A stretch of 64,000 nucleotides of DNA from Colwellia sp. TT2012 (lineage in GTDB: Bacteria; Pseudomonadota; Gammaproteobacteria; Enterobacterales; Alteromonadaceae): the NCBI RefSeq assembly GCF_001440345.1, contig NZ_LJYX01000021.1:186001-250000 (forward strand), written 5' to 3'. Within the stretch, counting starts at the first letter, position 1. Every line of letters begins with the position of its first letter. Position numbers and translations under genes: made by a program. Under the pieces are notes generated by a model. The model was not told the origin of the DNA and made no database searches. It saw nothing but the letters and a program-made list of their open reading frames with translations. Below, in pieces: positions 55,484 through 64,000 of this stretch.

Positions 55484-58099
55484 TTAGTTACTCATTTTCT
55501 TAATGATATAATCCGTGGCGTCGTCCGGTGACATAGGTTTAGCAAAATAATAGCCTTGTCCGTAGATGCAGCCCTTTTGTTGTAATAACTCAGCATCGGC
55601 TAAGTTTTCAATGCCTTCACCTATGGTTGCCATTTGTAAGTTGTTCGCTAAATCGACTATGGTGCGAATAATAGCACTATGGTTATCATGCTCATGGACA
55701 TTACTAATAAAGGAGCGATCAATTTTCAGGACATCAATGGGGAAACGGTGTAAATAACCTAAACTTGAGTAGCCGGTACCAAAGTCGTCTAATAATATTT
55801 TAACCCCCATATCCTTTAGGGCTTGCATATTGGTCAGTACAATCTCAGCATTTTCCAACAAGGCGCGCTCGGTTAACTCAACCCGCAGGTTGTGGGGAGC
55901 TAATCCTGTTTCTTGTAATATCTTGGTAATATCTTGCGGCAAGCTAGTTCTAAAAAATTGTTTCGCAAACAAGTTACAGCTGACATAAAGATCATTACAG
56001 CCTAACTCCTCTTGCCAAAGCTTCAGCTGCTGGCAAGCTTTTTCAATAATTTGCAAATCAATTTCTTGGATTAAGTCCGTTTCCTCAGCCTGTGGGATAA
56101 AATCATTAGGATAAACAAAACCTCGTTTGGTACTTTTCCAGCGAGCTAACGCCTCAAAGCCTTTAAGCTCTCGGTTATCGAGTTGCAGTATTGGTTGAAA
56201 ATAAGGAATAAACTCCTGCCAAGCAATCGCTTCGCGAATATCCGCCTCAAGGCTTAAGGCGTTTTGCACTTTTTGATGCATACTGTCATCAAAAACTTCA
56301 TAACGCCCTCTGCCATTATCCTTGGCATGATACATAGCCGTATCAGCATCCCTTAGCATGGTATTAGCATCATCATAACGTTTATTGCTAAACGAAATAC
56401 CAATACTGGTACCTGTGTAAACTAACTGATTATCGAGAGTAAAAGGCTGTTGAAGAAATGTGGTGATGCGTTGTGCGACATCAAAAGCTTCGTCATTGGA
56501 GGTCAAATCTTCAATTAAGATTACAAATTCATCACCCCCTATGCGAGCCACGGTATCTTTGTCACGGACAATAGCCAGTAACTCTCGGGCAATGATTTTT
56601 AATAACAGATCGCCAGCATGATGCCCTAAACTGTCATTAACCACTTTAAAGCGATCTAAGTCTAAAAATAACACAGCAAAAGAAAAACCGTCTTTGCGCT
56701 TCGCACAGGCAATAGCGTGGTTGAGTAAGTCAAGAAACACGGTTCTGTTAGGCAGGCCGGTTAAACTATCATGGGCAGCAGTATGCTGTAATAATTTCTC
56801 CGCCTGTTTACGCTGAGTGATCTCATCTTCGAGTGCCAATGTGCGTAATTTAACTTGCTGTTCAAGTAATTCATGGCTGCGCCGCTCAAAATCAGCTAAT
56901 TCTCGGCGTTTAATTGCTACCGAGACATGGTTAGAAACGAAATTAAGTAACTCCGCATCTTGCTGATTGTATGTGGTTTTATAGTCATAGCTTTGTAACA
57001 CCATAACACCGAGTAACTGGCCTGAATAAATTAATGGCACACCAAGCCAAGAGTGGATATCGTCTTGCGGTTTAGCCGTCTCACCGGCAAGGTGCAAACT
57101 CATCATTTCTGGATAGGTCAGTAACACGGTTTCTCTACGGCGCAAGACCAACTCAGAATAGCGGTTAGAAAGCTTTCTCGGTTTAAAATCTTTGATTAAA
57201 TTACTGCTATGTTCATCTTGATAATAAGAAAAATGCAGCGTTTGGCTATCATGTTCGTATTTGGCAATAAAAAAATTCTTAGCATTAATCAACTGGCCAA
57301 TAATATTGTGCACCTTACTATAAAAGGTACCTATATCGAGTTCGATATCCGTGGTTAACTCGGATATTCTATATAATGACTCTTGTAATAATTCTGACTT
57401 TTCTCGCTCACGAATTTGCGCCATTAATTCTTTAGTACGAGCATTAACGGCATTTTGTAAGCGTTGCTGATCTTGTAAACGCACCATAGCACCGACAACA
57501 TGTTGGGCAGCAAAAGTAAGTAGATTTAAATCTGATTCGTTATAGCGATTTTTTTCATCATAACTTTGTATGGAGATAATGCCTATGACTAAGCCATTGT
57601 GCAGTAATGGTACTCCTAGCCAGTCAGTTCCTCGGGCGCCAAACTGTTTAATTTTATAGTTATCGAAGAGTTTTTGTTCTAACTCAGGCGTCAGCAGTAA
57701 CGGTTGTTTTGACTCAATAACTAAATTAGTAAAGGAGCCCTCATAATCTTGATAATCGATAAGCCCTGAGGGCTTTTCATCTTTTTCATCGATAAAATAT
57801 GCAAATTCTAAGGTATCAAACGTTTGATCGTATAAGACAATAAAAAAGTTTTTCGCGGTCATTAACGAGGCAATGGTGTTATGTACTTGTGGATAAAAGC
57901 TATCTAGATCAAGACACTCTTGCGATAAGTGATTAAGTTTAAATAATGCGGTATAACGCGCTTGTAAGTCAGCATTTTTTTTCTCTAAAAAATCAACTTC
58001 CTCAGTCAGTTTAGCAATACTAGCCTCTTTAGCACGTATTAACTGTTCTGCGGCTTTACTTGTCTTCGCCTGTTGATTTTCTGCTTTCAAAATTACCAT
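55484..58099 (-). CDS. GAF-GAF-GGDEF-EAL c-di-GMP signalling protein
   Basis: This cytoplasmic 871-residue protein has an N-terminal coiled coil (1-50), two GAF domains with near-repeat sequence (FYPQVHNTIASLMTAKNFF and FYSKVHNIIGQLINAKNFF), a second coiled coil, a GGDEF domain and an EAL domain. The active sites are intact: RIGGDEFVIL (about 521-525) and FEALARW (about 646), with DDFGTGYSSLGYL and KIDRSFI. It could make or degrade c-di-GMP, controlled by small ligands at the GAF domains. It is monocistronic, upstream of putA on the same strand. Confidence 0.95.
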   Translation of the reverse strand: MVILKAENQQAKTSKAAEQLIRAKEASIAKLTEEVDFLEKKNADLQARYTALFKLNHLSQECLDLDSFYPQVHNTIASLMTAKNFFIVLYDQTFDTLEFAYFIDEKDEKPSGLIDYQDYEGSFTNLVIESKQPLLLTPELEQKLFDNYKIKQFGARGTDWLGVPLLHNGLVIGIISIQSYDEKNRYNESDLNLLTFAAQHVVGAMVRLQDQQRLQNAVNARTKELMAQIREREKSELLQESLYRISELTTDIELDIGTFYSKVHNIIGQLINAKNFFIAKYEHDSQTLHFSYYQDEHSSNLIKDFKPRKLSNRYSELVLRRRETVLLTYPEMMSLHLAGETAKPQDDIHSWLGVPLIYSGQLLGVMVLQSYDYKTTYNQQDAELLNFVSNHVSVAIKRRELADFERRSHELLEQQVKLRTLALEDEITQRKQAEKLLQHTAAHDSLTGLPNRTVFLDLLNHAIACAKRKDGFSFAVLFLDLDRFKVVNDSLGHHAGDLLLKIIARELLAIVRDKDTVARIGGDEFVILIEDLTSNDEAFDVAQRITTFLQQPFTLDNQLVYTGTSIGISFSNKRYDDANTMLRDADTAMYHAKDNGRGRYEVFDDSMHQKVQNALSLEADIREAIAWQEFIPYFQPILQLDNRELKGFEALARWKSTKRGFVYPNDFIPQAEETDLIQEIDLQIIEKACQQLKLWQEELGCNDLYVSCNLFAKQFFRTSLPQDITKILQETGLAPHNLRVELTERALLENAEIVLTNMQALKDMGVKILLDDFGTGYSSLGYLHRFPIDVLKIDRSFISNVHEHDNHSAIIRTIVDLANNLQMATIGEGIENLADAELLQQKGCIYGQGYYFAKPMSPDDATDYIIKKMSN

Positions 58100-58173
58100 A
58101 CCGTTTTATTATTTCGCTCTCTGACTTCTTTAAGCATTTGATAAAGTTCAAATGCAATCATAGCGGAGCGTGC

Positions 58174-58476
58174 TTACTGCTGCGCTTCGATTTTAGCTGA
58201 TTTATTAACTGCTTTTATCTTATGTTTGTTACCGCATATAGCTGCTTGTCGTTCATCACGATAATAACGAATTTCAATACAGTCTTGTTGATAGCGACGC
58301 TCTAACTCTGTGCGAATAAGGACATCACCTCTGGCGTTAACAATTTTCTTATGTAATGCCTGACACTGTTGAATTTGTTCAGATGCTAAGGTGACATCTT
58401 CACAAGCATTATCAACACTCGAACAACTTGCCAATAAGACAATAACCGGTACCGCCAATAACAATAATTTATTCAT
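58174..58476 (-). CDS. Small lipoprotein of unknown function
   Basis: The 100-residue protein has a signal peptide with lipobox LASC (Cys18). The mature part is charged, with cysteines at about 24, 38, 70 and 81. No family is recognised. It is likely anchored in the outer or inner membrane. The gene lies 75 bases upstream of the GAF-GGDEF-EAL gene on the same strand. Confidence 0.75.
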   Translation of the reverse strand: MNKLLLLAVPVIVLLASCSSVDNACEDVTLASEQIQQCQALHKKIVNARGDVLIRTELERRYQQDCIEIRYYRDERQAAICGNKHKIKAVNKSAKIEAQQ

Positions 58477-58612
58477 TTAACAATTCCATTCACTTTAAAA
58501 CAATTTTTTACGTTATGACATTATACCCAAGCAAGACCAAAATGCGAGCACCTATAGCCGTTATAAATAATATCATAACCTTAGGTTAAAAAATCCTCTT
58601 TACGGTGGCTTT

Positions 58613-59335
58613 TTAACCAAAAATATTAACCACTTCCTCATTATTTAAAACTCTACTATCGCCAATATTGAGTGACTTGTCTAAACTTAATTGACCAATA
58701 GAGTGACGATGTAAGGCAACAACTTTATTTTGATAACGGCCAAACATGCGCTTAATTTGATGATAGCGGCCTTCCGTTAAGATCACTTCAGCTTCAAAGG
58801 GGGAAATAATGCGCAATGTTGCCGGTTGTGTGGTTATTTTTTCATATGAAAAATACATACCTTGAGCAAAAGCACTGATGTAGCCTGTTGTTAAAGGGTT
58901 CATAAGGCTAACTCGATAGCCTTTTGCCACCTTAAGTGCCGGTGAAGTTAATCGTTCAGACCAACGGCTATCATTGGTTAACAGTACTAATCCTGAGGTA
59001 TTTAAATCGAGTCGCCCGACTATATGTAAACTATCCCTCGTTGCTTGCTCAAATTTTCCAACCAGTAAATCAATAACCGTTTTATGTTTTTCATCTTTGG
59101 TGGCACATACAACACCAACAGGTTTATTAAGCATAATATAATGCGCTTTATTGGCCTGCAGTATGTTGTCATCCAAAACTATAGTTGAAAACTGATCAAC
59201 AATTTGCGCTATATCGGTAGCGACAACGCCATCAACATAAACTCGTTTTTGCGCCAAAATCAAGCGTACTGCTTTACGATTTACTTGGTAAGATTGACTA
59301 ATAAAACGATCTAGGCGTGTGGTGCTAATAGCCAT
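58613..59335 (-). CDS. rsuA: Ribosomal small subunit pseudouridine synthase RsuA-like
   Basis: The 240-residue protein has an N-terminal S4 RNA-binding domain (about 6-45) and the RsuA/RluB catalytic domain with Asp110 in GRLDLNTSGLVLLTND. It also has the EGRYHQIKRMFG segment. Length (231 in E. coli RsuA) fits a 16S rRNA U516 synthase. A hypothetical gene ends 22 bases upstream on the same strand, so they may be co-expressed. Confidence 0.87.
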   Translation of the reverse strand: MAISTTRLDRFISQSYQVNRKAVRLILAQKRVYVDGVVATDIAQIVDQFSTIVLDDNILQANKAHYIMLNKPVGVVCATKDEKHKTVIDLLVGKFEQATRDSLHIVGRLDLNTSGLVLLTNDSRWSERLTSPALKVAKGYRVSLMNPLTTGYISAFAQGMYFSYEKITTQPATLRIISPFEAEVILTEGRYHQIKRMFGRYQNKVVALHRHSIGQLSLDKSLNIGDSRVLNNEEVVNIFG

Positions 59336-59357
59336 ATTTTTTATTTATCTCCAAAAC

Positions 59358-59786
59358 TTATATCTTACTCAAAGATTGCTGTACGGCGATTAAATTCAGT
59401 ACTTTATGTATTTTCACCTGAATAAAGCCCATTAATAATTTTGGCTGCGTCGCCAACAAGTCAAGCTCTGAGTTAGTGATTGCGATATAGCAAAGCAATT
59501 GCTGCTCGCCTTCATTAAAGCAACTAAACACATCATCAGAAAAATGGCTAACACTCACCTCACTTGCCGATAACCTCTTTAGCCCATTTTGGCATTCTTT
59601 AAAGCTTACCGGTGTTTCTAGTAACAGTTGTATTGCTAACACCTGTCTTTCATCACCATACCAATTAGCCGTTAAGGTGTGAAAATTAAACTGCGCTTCA
59701 AGCTTATTACTAATTGATTTTAATTGAGTAAATTTGTCGAGTAAGTCGCTATTTACATTAATGGTCAGCGGTAGCGATTCCGTCAT
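59358..59786 (-). CDS. Hypothetical protein upstream of rsuA
   Basis: I do not recognise this 142-residue soluble protein. It has no signal peptide or membrane segment. A mixed alpha/beta pattern with cysteines near 84, 106 and 117 is visible. It precedes rsuA on the same strand with 22 bases between them, which suggests an operon. Confidence 0.65.
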   Translation of the reverse strand: MTESLPLTINVNSDLLDKFTQLKSISNKLEAQFNFHTLTANWYGDERQVLAIQLLLETPVSFKECQNGLKRLSASEVSVSHFSDDVFSCFNEGEQQLLCYIAITNSELDLLATQPKLLMGFIQVKIHKVLNLIAVQQSLSKI

Positions 59787-60351
59787 ATTAATTCTCTTCC
59801 TCTTTTAAGCAAGTAAAATGGCTAGCATAAGTATAGCCAAGACAGCATTTCACTAGCGCTTTACTGTAGCCCATATCATAACCGCGTTACCGACAAATTT
59901 CAGCTTGTTCACTCAATATCATTACCGTGCCTGCCGACCATTATTAACAGGGAAATACTGGCGGTAAAACCTAGTTCCATCATGGAGGGTTCACCAGAAA
60001 AAATCTTAGAGCCGTACCTGCTAACAATTTAGATGACATCGGCTGTGCTATTGCATTTGTTATGGCACATGTAGCGATTTTAATAACACTGTATTAACTT
60101 ACCTCATAGATGAAAAGGAGAACATTACACCGCATTACAACCCTAAACTTATATAGCGCTAAATTTATTACTGTTACGCCTATCAATAGAGCTAAGACTA
60201 AATTCACTTTCGAATACCCTGCCGTTAAAAGCGAACATACTGAGCACTAAAAAACAACATTAACACTAACACTATGATTTAATTATAATTTTAACTTTTC
60301 CATGGTTATTTTATTACTTCTTTCATCCGTTAAGAATAACAGTGGAACTTT
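59787..60351. other. 565-base gap without recognisable gene
   Basis: Only short reading frames occur here and none resembles a known protein. It separates the rsuA operon from the decayed HlyD/kinase chimera and may contain further remnants of the same lost cluster, but I cannot identify them. Confidence 0.5.
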
Positions 60352-61256
60352 ATGAAAATTGCATTAACTAAAAAGAAACCTTGGAAGAAATGGAGCGCTA
60401 TTGCCAGCTTTACCTTATTAATGGCATACGCTGGTTATAGCGTCAGTGGCAAAGCAACTAAGTCAGTGCCGTTAAGTCAGCTAAGCTTTCAAACGGTAGT
60501 TCAAGGCGATTTAGATATTTATGCTAGTGCCTATGGCGAACTCGCTTCCGCAAAAGAGCGTTTATTAACCGCGCCAGCATTAGGTAAGGTCGCTAAAATT
60601 TTAGTACGCCCTGGTACTAAGGTCAGTCCTAACACGGTTATTTTACAGTTATCCAACCCTAGATTGGTGCAAGAAGTTAATGCCGCTAAGGGGCAGCTTG
60701 CTCAGCAATTAGCGCAAAGAGAAGCTTTTAAATATGAACAACAAAGTGAACGCTTACTTAGTTTTATTGAGCAGTATAGTCAGCTACCCAGACCGAGATC
60801 GACTTGGTTTGATTTTAATGACTTACTTGATGAAGCCAAAGCCATGATCACTAAGCCTTACACTATACATTATACATTATCAAGGTAATAGCCAATGCTA
60901 CGCTGACGAACAGCAAATGGCGCAAATATTGATAAAATATCTTCAAGAATGCCCAAGAAGCTTGTGATAAAGAGCACGGTGAAATCAGTGTCAGTCTTTA
61001 CTACCGACAAGACAGCTTGCAAGGTAATCAACAAGGCAGGCAGATTATTGAAATTATCGATAATGGCCCAGGTTTTGCCAATTTAGATAATGCCTTAACA
61101 CCGTTCTACACCACTAAAAGTCATGGCTCAGGTATAGGCTTGTCGCTTTGTGCAGAAATAACCCGAAATCATGGTGGTGAATTTACCTTAGAAAACACCG
61201 AGAATGGCGCAAAAATAATGATGTCATGGCCGGTCGGCAATACAATCAATCATTAA
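60352..61256 (+). pseudogene. Decayed fusion of HlyD-type membrane fusion protein and histidine kinase
   Basis: The frame from 60352 starts as a membrane fusion protein with one membrane helix (about 17-33) and a biotinyl-lipoyl segment (APALGKVAKILVRPGTKVSPN). At about 60745-60760 it switches to a histidine-kinase pattern (RLLSFIEQYSQLPRPRSTWF) and stops at 60888. The kinase then continues in a second frame (ADEQQMAQILIKYLQ) and a third (NAQEACDKEHGEISVS), ending with the ATPase motifs DNGPGFAN and GSGIGLSLCAE at 61256. The first shift coincides with a 7-bp tandem duplication (ATACATT twice, near 60868-60881). The second looks like one extra base near 60947. The middle of the transporter subunit and the kinase's N-terminal part are missing, so neither product is functional. 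Confidence 0.85.
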
Positions 61257-61320
61257 CACACCATGTCGTTAATGATACTCCCGGTGATAGCTTCTTAAAA
61301 AACACCAATGCACAGCATAA

Positions 61321-61348
61321 AAAAAACGGGCCAAATGGCCCGTTTTGT
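61321..61348. terminator. Bidirectional terminator beside the collagenase gene
   Basis: AAAACGGGCC (61323-61332) pairs with GGCCCGTTTT (61337-61346) around an AAAT loop, flanked by A and T runs. It serves the collagenase gene on the minus strand and the pseudogene on the plus strand. Confidence 0.9.
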
Positions 61349-61405
61349 CTTGAGTTAATAGCCTTTATGGATATTAACTTATTGTTACCTTACTATGCTA
61401 ACAAG

Positions 61406-64000
61406 TTATTTCACCTCAACCTGTATTGCTACGTCACTACCTTTGCTATCAACGGCAATGTAAAACCAACCTGTTGGTGGGTTATTAACCGTAATGCTTT
61501 GTTCAGTAGTACCTGCAATAGTAGATTTGTGCGTGTGGCTAGCAGCGGTTGGCCAGCTGGTGCCGGTATAAAGCTCTACTGCACCATTACCATGGGCGGT
61601 ATTCACTTTAATACTGGTAACGCTATCATCTAAATAGATGTAGTAATTATTGTGGCCATTACCTGTACAAACCGCGGTACCTGTTTCTAAAGCACCATAA
61701 GTAAATGGCGCTAATGTAGTACAAGCGTTAGTAATGGTACCCGTTACTGGCGGCTCTACTGGTGGAGTTACTTCGCCTGTTAAGCTTACTTTGAAAGTAA
61801 CATCAGCATAGTTGCTAGTACTTGCTAAAGTAATGTAGCGCCAGCCTCGGTTTGCAGTAATTTGCAATGATTGCGTTGTGCCTACCGCTGCAGAAGACGC
61901 TTGCGCATTTGCTGTGGTCGCCCAATTATCGGCGTTAAAATAAATACCAACATCACCGTTACCACCCGCAGTGCTTAGGAATAACTGGGTATTATCCGCT
62001 TCAACCCATAGATAGAATGAACCACGACCGCCAGCAACACATTCGTTATTTTCCAGCGTTAACTTACCGCTAGTGATTGTTACTGCGCCACAATCAGGTA
62101 CGGTAGCACCGCCGCCATTGCTCGCATCATTTGGATACGGGTCAGAGTTATCACCAATGCCATCGCCATCAGAGTCTAACCATTCAGTCGCATCGTTAGG
62201 GAAGACATCAGCATTGTCACCAACGCCATCGCCATCAGTATCTAACCATTCAGTTGCATCGTTAGGGAAGACATCAGCATTGTCACCAACGCCATCGCTA
62301 TCAGTATCTAACCATTCAGTTGCATCGTTAGGGAAGACATCAGCATTGTCACCAACGCCATCGCCATCAGAGTCTAACCATTCAGTAGCATCATTAGGGA
62401 AAGCATCACTGTTGTTACCATGACCATCACCGTCAGTATCTAACCATTCAGTAGGATCAAAAGGGAAAACATCAGCGTTATCACCAACACCATCACCATC
62501 ACTATCCTTCGTTTCCGTTGGGTCAAATGGGAAAGCATCTAAACTATCAATAACACCATCACCATCTGAATCGATAGGTTGAGGTAGAGTACCACCGCCG
62601 CCTAATTCATTGGTAATAACATAATCATTGCTGGTATTTTCCTCAGTCATAACGGCAACACCTAAACACTGATTATTTTCATCAGTAATGGCCGCACGAC
62701 GGTTACCAAACCACTTCCATGAAGTCAGACTATTATAGCTTTCCCCTGTAGCTAGGGTAGTAAAGCCAAAGTCAACATTTAACGCACCGGTTTCATTATC
62801 AACACGGTGAATGCGCACTGGCTTGTCACTGTTATTGATAAAGGAGAAATCTGCTTCAAAAGGACCGGTTAAATGCTTCTGCATTAGCGCACAGCTGCCA
62901 ATGGTATTTGCGGCAGGAATAACTTCTGCGGCAGCAGCATTAGCTACCATTGCTTGGTCTACGGTAAAGCTTGCAATGGGGTTATCTAATACACCAACAC
63001 TTAAACAGTTTAAGCTATTGTCGGTAACCATTATACGACGGTCACCATACCAAACGGCATTGTTATAACTCGCACCTGGAGCTAAAACGCCATAGCCATG
63101 AATAAAGCCAGTACCACCACTGGTAGTGATAATAGAGCCTTTGGTATTGTCAATTCTAAATAAGCGTACTGGTGTGTCTGAAGTATTAGTGATAGTGAAT
63201 TCGTGTGACTGGTTCATAATCAAATGCGGCTGCGCTAAAGCACAACTACCCATTTGATTTAAGGCTGGAATCACCTCAGCTACCACATTTTTAACTAACT
63301 CAGTTTTAATGGTGAAGGTGTTATCAACTTCAGCCATCACCGCCACACCTAAGCAATTCATATTGCTATCGCTTAACATCATGCGATCGCCAACTTTCCA
63401 AGAGCTTGAGTTATAACTATCACCTTGGTTAAGGGTTTTATAGTTCTTGGCAAAGTTAGCCGTACCCTTAGTGCTATCAATCCAAAATAACGACACTGGT
63501 GTATCCGTGGTATTGGTAAAGCTGAAATTAGTGGTGGCAGCATCAATATGGCGAGCGTATTGTTGTACCAAATCACAACTGCCAATAATATCTTGTGCAG
63601 GTAATTGCGCAGCAATTGGCGCAACAGTTGCTGAGTTGGCCAGCATATAAGCTTCAAAGCCGCCTTCAGTACGTTGAGCGACACCTTTAAGTGCTGCAAT
63701 ATAGGCAGTATTATCACCCGCTTGTAGCGCAGCCGTAAGGGTTTCTATTTCACCTTTATGCTGTTCAGACAAATAACGCATGGCGAAATAACCCCATGGA
63801 TATAAGTTGTCATACTCATAACTCATAAATAATAAGTTATAAAGCGGTGGAATAGTCTCATCGGTTAAAGTCTTTAACGTTCGAGCGTGATCTTTACCCA
63901 TAGCCATGTATTCAGCCATGCCTTCCGACCATGAAACGTTATAGTCAAAAGAACCATAAGTACCCGCTTTTATGTATCGGCCATCTAGGTAATGAGTAAA
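61406..64000 (-). CDS. Exported M9-type collagenase, C-terminal part
   Basis: The frame is open to base 64000, so the N-terminal part lies outside. The first visible residues (FTHYLDGRY, then WSEGMAEYM) are the end of the M9 HExxH zinc site and the downstream Glu ligand, so this is a secreted collagen- or peptide-degrading metalloprotease. After the catalytic subdomain come three similar domains of about 100 residues (each with FTNTTDTPV-like, a GxxY(N)S and RRxxxxDxxxxCL pattern), seven thrombospondin type 3 calcium repeats, and two PPC-type beta domains (about 620-725 and 740-837 of the visible chain). The three domains resemble the VHL beta fold. Confidence 0.85.
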   Translation of the reverse strand, partial: FTHYLDGRYIKAGTYGSFDYNVSWSEGMAEYMAMGKDHARTLKTLTDETIPPLYNLLFMSYEYDNLYPWGYFAMRYLSEQHKGEIETLTAALQAGDNTAYIAALKGVAQRTEGGFEAYMLANSATVAPIAAQLPAQDIIGSCDLVQQYARHIDAATTNFSFTNTTDTPVSLFWIDSTKGTANFAKNYKTLNQGDSYNSSSWKVGDRMMLSDSNMNCLGVAVMAEVDNTFTIKTELVKNVVAEVIPALNQMGSCALAQPHLIMNQSHEFTITNTSDTPVRLFRIDNTKGSIITTSGGTGFIHGYGVLAPGASYNNAVWYGDRRIMVTDNSLNCLSVGVLDNPIASFTVDQAMVANAAAAEVIPAANTIGSCALMQKHLTGPFEADFSFINNSDKPVRIHRVDNETGALNVDFGFTTLATGESYNSLTSWKWFGNRRAAITDENNQCLGVAVMTEENTSNDYVITNELGGGGTLPQPIDSDGDGVIDSLDAFPFDPTETKDSDGDGVGDNADVFPFDPTEWLDTDGDGHGNNSDAFPNDATEWLDSDGDGVGDNADVFPNDATEWLDTDSDGVGDNADVFPNDATEWLDTDGDGVGDNADVFPNDATEWLDSDGDGIGDNSDPYPNDASNGGGATVPDCGAVTITSGKLTLENNECVAGGRGSFYLWVEADNTQLFLSTAGGNGDVGIYFNADNWATTANAQASSAAVGTTQSLQITANRGWRYITLASTSNYADVTFKVSLTGEVTPPVEPPVTGTITNACTTLAPFTYGALETGTAVCTGNGHNNYYIYLDDSVTSIKVNTAHGNGAVELYTGTSWPTAASHTHKSTIAGTTEQSITVNNPPTGWFYIAVDSKGSDVAIQVEVK
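62125..62580 (-). repeat. Thrombospondin type 3 repeats in the collagenase gene
   Basis: Seven units of about 69 bases encode a 23-residue motif (D-x-DGDGVGDNADVFPxDxTEW). The inner copies are nearly identical at the DNA level. They bind calcium and stiffen the chain between domains. The repeats also give a spurious open frame on the opposite strand. Confidence 0.92.

Noticed and set aside
59787..60351. A gene remnant such as an ABC permease before the HlyD/kinase chimera
   Set aside because: Translating short stretches gave no recognisable motif. It is recorded as an empty gap.
62073..62423. An open frame on the plus strand across the calcium repeats
   Set aside because: It is a by-product of the repeated codons of the collagenase on the other strand and has no ribosome site or family likeness.
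1..64000. tRNA genes, prophage genes or insertion sequences
   Set aside because: No cloverleaf-like sequence in the gaps, no transposase, integrase or structural phage proteins, and no flanking target duplications were seen.

Overview
The window reads as chromosomal DNA of a low-GC marine gammaproteobacterium, most likely Colwelliaceae (Colwellia or Thalassotalea type). The reasons are AT-rich codon use, gammaproteobacterial core gene order (rpmE/priA, ftsN-hslVU, yibN-grxC-secB-gpsA beside gpmI-envC-yibQ), secreted M9 collagenase and M56-type proteases, and many c-di-GMP proteins. The taxon is inferred from gene content and not from a marker search.

Layout. 1-1.5 kb: tail of a secreted zinc metalloprotease, then 3.6 copies of a 105-bp non-coding tandem repeat. 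1.5-7.4 kb: rpmE and priA (divergent), a SPOR/FtsN-like protein, hslVU behind a near-consensus heat-shock promoter, and a DUF971 gene. 7.5-16.6 kb: a signalling block with an HBM-type chemoreceptor, a membrane GGDEF/EAL protein, rraA, and a three-gene set with two degenerate GGDEF or GGDEF/EAL proteins. 16.6-17.1 kb: a c-di-GMP-I (GEMM-I) riboswitch with its own promoter, pointing away from that set with no recognisable gene after it. 17.1-34 kb: a DUF885 peptidase, orn, rsgA, psd, a BlaI/M56-TonB pair, a lysophospholipase, a cation efflux protein, trmL, then the conserved gpsA-secB-grxC-yibN / gpmI-envC-yibQ neighbourhood and a small HtrA-like protease. 34.2-40.7 kb: a patatin gene and a four-gene biosynthetic operon (AMP ligase, PLP decarboxylase, acyltransferase, VAO-type flavoprotein). 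Three of its members look like exosortase-associated families, but no exosortase is present. 41-51 kb: mixed housekeeping and hypothetical genes, including two HDOD paralogues, ArfB, an exported DNA ligase and an NSS transporter. 50.8-58.1 kb: an Lrp-type regulator, PutA lacking the DNA-binding domain, and a GAF-GAF-GGDEF-EAL protein. 58.2-64 kb: a lipoprotein, rsuA, a hypothetical gene, a decayed HlyD/histidine-kinase chimera, and the C-terminal part of an M9 collagenase with thrombospondin-3 repeats and two PPC domains.

How parts connect. c-di-GMP is the recurrent theme: two proteins with apparently intact EAL sites, one intact GGDEF, at least two degenerate proteins that may be receptors or scaffolds, Orn (which removes pGpG, the c-di-GMP breakdown product), and a riboswitch that would sense the ligand. 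The strongest candidates for something undescribed are the orphan riboswitch at 16.7 kb and the exosortase-free acyl/amine operon at 35-40.7 kb.
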